A DNA stretch of 12,609 nt from Bacteriovoracaceae bacterium (GTDB lineage Bacteria > Bdellovibrionota > Bacteriovoracia > Bacteriovoracales > Bacteriovoracaceae), in NCBI GenBank assembly GCA_947448095.1, contig CANFNN010000062.1, forward strand, positions 1 through 12,609. The letters run 5' to 3'. The position numbers and the translations under genes are program-made. The number at the start of each line of letters is the position of its first letter. Positions within the stretch are counted from its first letter, which is position 1. Below the pieces are notes generated by a model. That model worked only from the letters and a program-made list of their open reading frames with translations, was not told the origin of the DNA and searched no databases. Shown here piece by piece: positions 7,768 to 12,609 of this stretch.

Positions 7768-8676
7768 ATGAAAGTCGTTCTTACTGGTGCTACAGGTTTT
7801 GTGGGAAAAGTGGTCGTGAAGCAACTCCTTGAAGCAGGGGACGAAGTTGTTGTACTCACTCGAAACGTGGCCAAAGCCGCTATCTCTCTTGGTAGCTCGT
7901 GCAAATATTTTCAGTGGAATGAATCAGATTCTCTTCCACCTCTTGAAGCCTTTGAAGGTGCTGATGGAGTCATCAATCTTATGGGTGAAACCATTTCAAG
8001 ACGCTGGGATGAAGATCAGAAAAAGAAAATTTATAACTCGCGTATTAATGGAACTCGAAAACTTGTTGAAGCTATTGAAAAACTTGCTCATAAGCCGAAG
8101 GTCTTTGTTTCAACGTCAGCGATTGGTATTTATGGCAACCGCGGACCTGAGGAAATAAACGAGGCTTCACGCGTGTCGGATGATTTTCTCGGTAAGGTTT
8201 GTAAGGACTGGGAAAACGAAGCGAATAAAGTTCGAAATCACGGCTGCCGTTTAGTGATTATTCGTGTGGGAATTGTTCTCGGTCGCGGAGGCGGAGCCTT
8301 AGAAAAAATGCTTCCCATTTTTAAAATCGGCGGAGGCGGACCACTTGGTTCTGGTAACCAGTACATGAGCTGGATTCATATTGATGATCTTGCTTCAATG
8401 TATGTTGAGGCATTAAAAAATCCTGCGCTCTCAGGAATAATGAACGGTACAGCTCCTTATCCTGCCACCAATGCAGAATTCACAAAAGTTCTTGGGAAGG
8501 TTTTAAAAAGACCGGCGTTCCTTCCTGCGCCAGGATTTGCTTTGAAAATTGTTCTGGGTGAAATGTCTCAGTTAGTTTTAGAGGGACAAAAAGTTCTTCC
8601 AGTAAAATTTAAAGAAGCCAAATTCAGGTATCGTTTTCCGACTCTTGAGATGGCGTTAAAAGAAACAGCGTTCTAA
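7768..8676 (+). CDS. TIGR01777-family NAD(P)-dependent epimerase (extended SDR)
   Basis: The 302-residue protein has an N-terminal Rossmann fold with VLTGATGFVG (4-13). Hallmarks of the YfcH/TIGR01777 group are INLMGETISRRW (69-80), GTRKLVEAI (95-103), IGIYG (119-123), MSWIHIDDL (200-208) and NGTAPYPATN (226-235). The C-terminal DUF1731 domain (about 250-300) carries LGEMSQLVLEGQ and the RYRFPTLEMAL ending. Members are predicted sugar-nucleotide or lipid epimerases/reductases, but their substrates are generally not established. Some have been annotated as cell-division inhibitor SulA homologues, which is unreliable. AAAAGG six bases before ATG 7768 fixes this start. A TTG at 7702 would add 22 residues ahead of the Rossmann strand and is not supported. 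The gene is divergent from the FAD oxidoreductase gene, and a hairpin follows it at 8685-8719. Confidence 0.93.
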   Translation: MKVVLTGATGFVGKVVVKQLLEAGDEVVVLTRNVAKAAISLGSSCKYFQWNESDSLPPLEAFEGADGVINLMGETISRRWDEDQKKKIYNSRINGTRKLVEAIEKLAHKPKVFVSTSAIGIYGNRGPEEINEASRVSDDFLGKVCKDWENEANKVRNHGCRLVIIRVGIVLGRGGGALEKMLPIFKIGGGGPLGSGNQYMSWIHIDDLASMYVEALKNPALSGIMNGTAPYPATNAEFTKVLGKVLKRPAFLPAPGFALKIVLGEMSQLVLEGQKVLPVKFKEAKFRYRFPTLEMALKETAF

Positions 8677-8684
8677 TTTTCTCA

Positions 8685-8719
8685 GGGCATTGCTTAATTT
8701 TTTAATTACTGCGATGCCC
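8685..8719 (+). terminator. Terminator-like hairpin downstream of the epimerase gene
   Basis: GGGCATTGC (8685-8693) pairs with GCGATGCCC (8711-8719), giving nine pairs including one G-U. The 17-base AT-rich loop can itself fold through AATT repeats. It begins nine bases after the epimerase stop codon. There is no T-run immediately after the stem, so it may be a weak terminator or an RNA-stabilising 3' structure instead. Confidence 0.4.
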
Positions 8720-8856
8720 ATATCTTCAGTTAGCATTCACCATTACAGCTATTTATATTCACACTGTTAAATTCCTTTAAGAAGTTCATCTCACACTTTC
8801 ACTAAGTTGCTTACTCAGCTATAAGTTTGGCGGGAATACTTCAACAAGGATGAAAA

Positions 8857-10029
8857 ATGAAAACTGTCCTCCTCACCATGCTTGCAAGTTTGATTACATT
8901 CACCGCTCACGCAGATCGATTCGAAGCGGGGAATAGCCCTGTTTTTTTTAGAAAACTTGCAGGCACTGAGATGATTCTTAATTTTAAACAATTGCCTCTG
9001 AACGGCGAACAACTTGATGATAGGTATGGTTGGTCAGAAACCTACTGGCCTTCAAACGTTGGAGGAATTGCTTATCGCTGGAGTAGTCCGACTCCAGAGC
9101 CATTTAAATATAAATTAAACACCAAAGATGAATTACAAAAAATGACCATGCAGGAGCTCTCACAGCTTTCTCCGGCCGAGATGTATGACGTGGCCATGGG
9201 GGATTACAATTACACTCTCACTCGACAAATGCTTGGCCAATATACTTCTCGGGATTTGTGGTGGGAAGGAATCTGTCACGGATGGTCTCAAGCCGCTTCA
9301 AATTATCCAGAGCCAGCAAAAGTTCTGATTAAAAATCCTGATGGAATAAGAGTTCCTTTTGGGTCTTCAGACGTCAAAGCCTTGCTTGCTATGCATGAAG
9401 CTTCTAACTACGGTGGAGCTTATTCCTTTGCAGGAAATCGCTGCAAGATTGGCGGTAAAGTTCCTGGCGAAGGAGACAACAGAGATAGTAATACAAATCC
9501 TCCTTCAGTCGAAGATGCTAACACTCCCGATTGTAAAGATGTCAATGCAGGGGCGTTTCATGTGGTGATCACTAACATGCTGGGGATCCACGGGCGAGGC
9601 TTTGTCGCCGATATTGATAGATATAATGATGTTTGGAATCAGCCCATCACAAGTTACGCCTCAAGCATTGTGGGTGAAGAGGCAGTTTCTGATATTGAAG
9701 CATCTCAAGGTGTCACAAGAAAAGTTCGAATCACTACTAAAATGACTTATGGTGAAGAATTAAAATTTTACACTGCCGCACTTGGTGCAACAGGGATTCA
9801 TAATTTTGTTTCAAAAGATCCGGTTACTGGAACCATTCACCAGGAATTTCGCATGAGACCTTATGAGTACATTTTAGAGATTGATGCTTTCGGAAAAATT
9901 ATTGGTGGGTCTTGGATTTCTGAAACTCGCCCAGACTTTTTGTGGATGTTTGAGCGCTCTACCAAGTTTAAAAATGCGCCCATCCCACTTGGTGGCCTAG
10001 GGAAAATTTATTCTCCTGTAAGACGCTAA
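8857..10029 (+). CDS. Secreted transglutaminase of the GP42 elicitor family
   Basis: The 390-residue protein begins with a signal peptide (MKTVLLTMLASLITFTAHA, cut before Asp20), so it acts outside the cytoplasm. Its motifs match the transglutaminase-elicitor family known from Phytophthora GP42 and marine Vibrio. These are WWEGICHGWSQAA with the likely nucleophile Cys140, AFHVVITNMLG with His235, and GFVADIDRYNDVWNQP (248-263), where an Asp would complete the triad. Such enzymes cross-link protein glutamine to lysine or amines. VWNQP (259-263) is the start of the Pep-13 peptide recognised by plants. Cys196 and Cys226 may form a disulfide around a Gly/Asn/Asp-rich loop. AAGGA six bases before the ATG supports the start. 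A lipoprotein gene follows after 56 bases. Family assignment rests on remembered motifs. The activity, and whether it needs calcium, are unverified. Confidence 0.85.
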   Translation: MKTVLLTMLASLITFTAHADRFEAGNSPVFFRKLAGTEMILNFKQLPLNGEQLDDRYGWSETYWPSNVGGIAYRWSSPTPEPFKYKLNTKDELQKMTMQELSQLSPAEMYDVAMGDYNYTLTRQMLGQYTSRDLWWEGICHGWSQAASNYPEPAKVLIKNPDGIRVPFGSSDVKALLAMHEASNYGGAYSFAGNRCKIGGKVPGEGDNRDSNTNPPSVEDANTPDCKDVNAGAFHVVITNMLGIHGRGFVADIDRYNDVWNQPITSYASSIVGEEAVSDIEASQGVTRKVRITTKMTYGEELKFYTAALGATGIHNFVSKDPVTGTIHQEFRMRPYEYILEIDAFGKIIGGSWISETRPDFLWMFERSTKFKNAPIPLGGLGKIYSPVRR

Positions 10030-10085
10030 TATCATTTACAAAGAGCAGAATACTCAAGTTTTGACACCATCTGGCCGACAAGAGG

Positions 10086-10754
10086 ATGATGAAAATCTTC
10101 CTCTTGTTAGCACTGCTGGCCTCTTGTTCACATGAGAATGTGAAAAAAGAAAGTCCCCACTGGGTTGCAGGCATACGAAGTGGGGAAGAGTCCCTCAAGG
10201 TCGCCCACGGCAATAAAATGTTTTATCGAAGAATTGCTGGTGGAAAAAATATTACCAAGCAGACTTCGTGTGAATTAGTTGTCATGAAGGCCGAAGAAGA
10301 TATCAAAAAAGAACATCCACTTCTTCCTAAAGTTCCCTACAACGTTGAAGTCCTTTTCTATGATGAAGAATATCAGGACTGTGCTGTCACTTTGTCGGTG
10401 AGTGCAAGACTCTCAGACCAGCAAGATGAACTCAAAAAAAATCATGAGATCGCTATTAAGCACCGAGACGAGCTTTTTGCCAAAGACAACGTCACTGCCG
10501 ATGAGGCAGCTGAAATTCTGCTATTGAGATCAGAAATGGCAATTGAATACGCTTTTACTGGTGTGACGAAAAATGAATACGAAAAATACATTCACCAAGC
10601 CGTAGTTTTAAATGTAGGCGCGAGCCTTTGTTCGCCCGTTTTTCTCACCAATACTTATTCGATTCATGGCACGACTCATTTGTGCTGGGAAGCTGATACG
10701 ATTAAAGGCTACTGCACTGTCAAAGATAAGGTGTGCTGGCGCCGCACTCCTTAA
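10086..10754 (+). CDS. Lipoprotein downstream of the transglutaminase
   Basis: The 222-residue product has a lipoprotein signal peptide ending in LLASC, with Cys14 as the lipidated residue. Ser follows it, which favours the outer membrane. I recognise no family. Six further cysteines (Cys62 and five in the C-terminal 130 residues, as in QDCAV, SLCSP, HLCWE, GYCTV and KVCWRR) could form three disulfides. The middle (about 112-150) is a charged, probably helical stretch. AGAGG at 10081-10085 abuts the first ATG, and a second ATG lies three bases later, so either Met1 or Met2 may be used. The spacing is short for both. The 56-base gap after the transglutaminase gene has no clear promoter or terminator, so the two are probably one operon. 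A role as tether, inhibitor or partner of the enzyme is speculation. Confidence 0.82.
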   Translation: MMKIFLLLALLASCSHENVKKESPHWVAGIRSGEESLKVAHGNKMFYRRIAGGKNITKQTSCELVVMKAEEDIKKEHPLLPKVPYNVEVLFYDEEYQDCAVTLSVSARLSDQQDELKKNHEIAIKHRDELFAKDNVTADEAAEILLLRSEMAIEYAFTGVTKNEYEKYIHQAVVLNVGASLCSPVFLTNTYSIHGTTHLCWEADTIKGYCTVKDKVCWRRTP

Positions 10755-10755
10755 A

Positions 10756-11379
10756 TTAATAAGAAATTCTTTCAATCACTCCACAGGCGATAGGAATTGA
10801 AGACTCGCGGGTTTGGTTATTTTCCTGACTCACACTTCTAGGCAGGAGCCGATCGGGAGTCGCTCCCGTTATAATGATCACTTTCCCAGTGAGCTGGAGA
10901 TTTTGATTTAACTTACGTGAGAGAGAACTAATGGATTCATTTGCATAGTAGGTAAAATTACCAATCGGATAAGTATTCTCATCTAGTGAAAGAGAACCTA
11001 AATCATGATCAAGCGCCAAAAAGATGTCTTTTACCACTTCCTTGGATTCGTTGAAATCCACATAGCCATCATGGTTGATGTCATCTTTCATTGTAGGGCA
11101 TCGCGATCCAAAATGAATATTTTGCATGTGCACGACATTGGCCGAGTCATCCAACCAGGATTTGATTTCTATCTTGTCCCCTTCCATTTTGATGTCTGTC
11201 ATTCCATATGGAATCCAGCCTGAAAGCTCAAGATTGTAGGGTCTCAAAATGGCCTTAAAACTGCCTTGGGGCATTTCTAATTCTTGAGTGCTGCTTTTTT
11301 GGGCAAGGAGTGAGCTTTCTTTTTTTACTCCACACGAAGTCAGAACCAATAAGCATAAAACTGAAATAATTTTATTCAT
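10756..11379 (-). CDS. EF-hand lipoprotein coupled to the protein glutaminase
   Basis: The 207-residue product has a lipobox LTSC with Cys16 lipidated. Residues 100-111 form a complete 12-residue EF-hand-type loop (DINHDGYVDFNE), with Asp100, Asn102, Asp104, Asp108 and Glu111 positioned to bind calcium. The remainder looks like beta-strand-rich secretory sequence: LRPYNLELSGWIPYG near 45-59, SWLDD near 74-78, and a C-terminal IIITGATPDRLLP followed by PIACGVI. Cys94 (GSRCP) and Cys199 may pair. I do not recognise a named family beyond the calcium loop. Its start codon shares one base with the stop of the upstream glutaminase gene (TAATG), which indicates translational coupling. It converges with the other lipoprotein gene with one base between stop codons. 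A job in binding, anchoring or controlling the glutaminase is inferred only from the gene order. Confidence 0.85.
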   Translation of the reverse strand: MNKIISVLCLLVLTSCGVKKESSLLAQKSSTQELEMPQGSFKAILRPYNLELSGWIPYGMTDIKMEGDKIEIKSWLDDSANVVHMQNIHFGSRCPTMKDDINHDGYVDFNESKEVVKDIFLALDHDLGSLSLDENTYPIGNFTYYANESISSLSRKLNQNLQLTGKVIIITGATPDRLLPRSVSQENNQTRESSIPIACGVIERISY

Positions 11380-12179
11380 TAAAATGCCTGAATGTAAGCG
11401 GCTTGAATGTCGCTCGTATAAAATTGTGTTTTGTATCTATTTTGTAATTCCTGGGCTTTGAGATCGTCTGGCATCCAGTGATACATAGAAGACTCCATTA
11501 AATAACAATCTTCGGTTTGAGGGTTCACGTCGTATTCAGAGAATTTTTTGGTCGCAAGGCAGGGCCTTTTGCTGAAAACAAACTGGTCAGTCCACTCTTT
11601 GATAGTGAGAGGTCGATTGGAAAAAGTGAAGTCGAGAACCCTTTTTTCAACGTGACCACCTTCCTGTACCTTTAACAGCGGCGCCACATGAAACCACCAT
11701 TTGAGGCGGACACGATCAATATACGAAGCGGTGAACAGAACAAATACTTTGAGAGACTTGATGTGATTTTTCTTAAACTCTTCGCTCGCCCAAACGTGGG
11801 CGCGGTTAAAACATTCTGAAGCGCGTTTATAGTTAGGATTGAGGCGGTTAAATATTTGCGTTGCCACGTTTAAATCCCCAATGACTGTGGCTTCATAGGG
11901 TGGAGGTTCAGTCGCTTCAATTGGTTGATCCTGACGAGCGGTTTGGACTGACTGAAGAGAAATAACTGAATGACTTTTGTCGAGTTTCGCCTCGATTAAC
12001 AAGCCTTTGAGATTCGGCATGCCTTCGTCAGTGATTGGCAAAAATCCCACTCGACCATTTTGAAATTTAATCAGGTAGTGAGAGTTAATTTTTTCTACAG
12101 AATGAATCGGACTGCGCACCACATCTGCCAAGAGGGTCAAAGGGGTAAAGAGAAAGCAAAAGGTCATTAGGTATTTCAT
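11379..12179 (-). CDS. Secreted protein glutaminase (protein-glutamine deamidase)
   Basis: Protein glutaminase hydrolyses side-chain amides of glutamine in proteins, leaving glutamate and ammonia. The 266-residue product has a signal peptide (to Ala18), a region of 60-100 residues that may be a propeptide, and a catalytic part with SECFNRAHVWA (Cys123), KVFVLFTASYI, WWFHVAP (His164) and RVLDFTF (Asp183). The Cys-His spacing is 41 and the His-Asp spacing 19. The Chryseobacterium enzyme has, from memory, Cys41/His82/Asp102 in a 185-residue mature form. Matching Cys123 to Cys41 predicts a mature enzyme of about 184 residues, a close fit. Cys207 and Cys225 could form a disulfide. ATG 12179 is preferred because GGAGGA stands just before it and the signal peptide then starts correctly. 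A frame from 12215 adds 12 residues with a poor site. Its stop overlaps the downstream lipoprotein start. Confidence 0.87.
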   Translation of the reverse strand: MKYLMTFCFLFTPLTLLADVVRSPIHSVEKINSHYLIKFQNGRVGFLPITDEGMPNLKGLLIEAKLDKSHSVISLQSVQTARQDQPIEATEPPPYEATVIGDLNVATQIFNRLNPNYKRASECFNRAHVWASEEFKKNHIKSLKVFVLFTASYIDRVRLKWWFHVAPLLKVQEGGHVEKRVLDFTFSNRPLTIKEWTDQFVFSKRPCLATKKFSEYDVNPQTEDCYLMESSMYHWMPDDLKAQELQNRYKTQFYTSDIQAAYIQAF

Positions 12180-12234
12180 GATTCCTCCGAGCGCCTTTAG
12201 AAAGCTGGAGTTCATTTATCTTTTTGAAAGAAAG

Positions 12235-12240
12235 TTGACT
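12235..12240 (+). promoter_or_regulatory. Possible -35 element TTGACT in divergent region
   Basis: TTGACT matches the -35 consensus at five of six positions and lies 53 bases before the right-edge lipoprotein start. The best -10 candidates downstream (TATCTT at 12254, TTTACC at 12258) are poorly spaced or poorly matched, so the promoter is tentative. The 113-base gap must hold promoters for both divergent genes. Confidence 0.25.
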
Positions 12241-12292
12241 AGGAGGCGAGGCGTATCTTTACCTGAAATCCACTTTCACTGAGGAAAGCGTT

Positions 12293-12609
12293 ATGCACAT
12301 TGGGTCATCTTGGTTTAAACTTTTTAGTATGAAATCATTTCTTATTCTTTTTTTTATTTTTCTCTTTGCATCCTGCACTAAAGAGCTCAAGTACAGTAAA
12401 GAAGAGCTTTATTTTAAAGCGAGGGCAGCGGATCCCACCACCACCTTTATTCTTCCTAGGACGATGACTGAGGGAGTTCACTGCGGTGATTACCCTGAGG
12501 GGTGTATTTCGGCGCACACTGTCCAGGTGCAAAAATTAGATTTTATTGGCGTAGAGTTCATGACTGAAGAGCAGGCCAAGTTTGCGGCCAAAAAAGTCCG
12601 GGGCTATTA
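12293..12609 (+). CDS. Lipoprotein, 3'-truncated by the window edge
   Basis: The frame opens at ATG 12293, seven bases after GAGGA, and runs off the right edge. About 105 residues are visible. A basic N-terminus and a very hydrophobic core (LILFFIFLF) lead to the lipobox FASC with Cys28 as the lipidation site. An in-frame ATG at 12329 would give a shorter signal peptide but has no ribosome binding site. The visible mature part includes YFKARAADPTTTFILPR, HCGDYPEGC and a Lys/Ala-rich helix, and I recognise no family. It is divergent from the protein glutaminase gene across 113 bases, so shared regulation with the glutaminase operon is possible. The missing C-terminus prevents any functional call. 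Confidence 0.8.
   Translation, partial: MHIGSSWFKLFSMKSFLILFFIFLFASCTKELKYSKEELYFKARAADPTTTFILPRTMTEGVHCGDYPEGCISAHTVQVQKLDFIGVEFMTEEQAKFAAKKVRGY

Noticed and set aside
8944..10244. Similar short segments FFRKLAG in the transglutaminase and FYRRIAG in its neighbouring lipoprotein
   Set aside because: Seven residues with conservative changes and no flanking similarity are insufficient to claim a shared domain.
12335..12532. Minus-strand frame of 65 codons at the right edge
   Set aside because: It is antisense to the lipoprotein gene, low in complexity (Lys/Asn-rich end from the signal-peptide codons), and has no ribosome binding site.

Overview
The window looks like a piece of the chromosome of a Gram-negative bacterium with a moderate to low G+C content. 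Gene density is high and secreted proteins and lipoproteins are unusually common: one outer-membrane barrel candidate, two secreted enzymes and three lipoproteins. Start sites are mostly preceded by AAGGA or GGAGG type ribosome binding sites. Protein content and style suggest a Bdellovibrionota member, perhaps Bacteriovoracaceae-like. This is an inference, because no rRNA or other decisive marker is present. I see no tRNA, rRNA, insertion sequence, CRISPR array or phage gene, and no gene-free stretch exceeds about 200 bases.

Left part (1-7607): a 5'-truncated secreted or hypothetical protein; tgt (queuosine tRNA modification) on the minus strand; a thermonuclease-like nuclease; a predicted outer-membrane protein; a DEAD-box RNA helicase; a patatin-like phospholipase; and an FAD-dependent oxidoreductase. 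The last is divergent from a TIGR01777-type epimerase (7768-8676). Genes are packed head-to-head and tail-to-tail. Every convergent pair either overlaps (4, 17 and 14 bases) or is separated by one base, so the convergent ends have no room for separate terminators.

Right part (8857-12179) is the most interesting region. A secreted protein with the hallmarks of the Phytophthora GP42/Vibrio transglutaminase family, including the VWNQP core of the Pep-13 elicitor, is followed by a lipoprotein gene on the plus strand. Facing it on the minus strand, a secreted protein glutaminase (protein-glutamine deamidase) is followed by an EF-hand lipoprotein gene whose start overlaps the glutaminase stop. The two enzyme-lipoprotein pairs meet tail to tail with one base between them. 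Both enzymes are predicted to act on the side-chain amide of glutamine in proteins, one by cross-linking and one by deamidation. I propose this as a candidate extracytoplasmic glutamine-modification locus. The roles of the two lipoproteins are unknown.

A second clear oddity is the Tgt protein. Its catalytic residues are intact, but the three cysteines of the otherwise near-universal CxCxxC zinc site are replaced by Leu, Asp and Asn. The right edge holds the start of another lipoprotein gene, cut by the window end.
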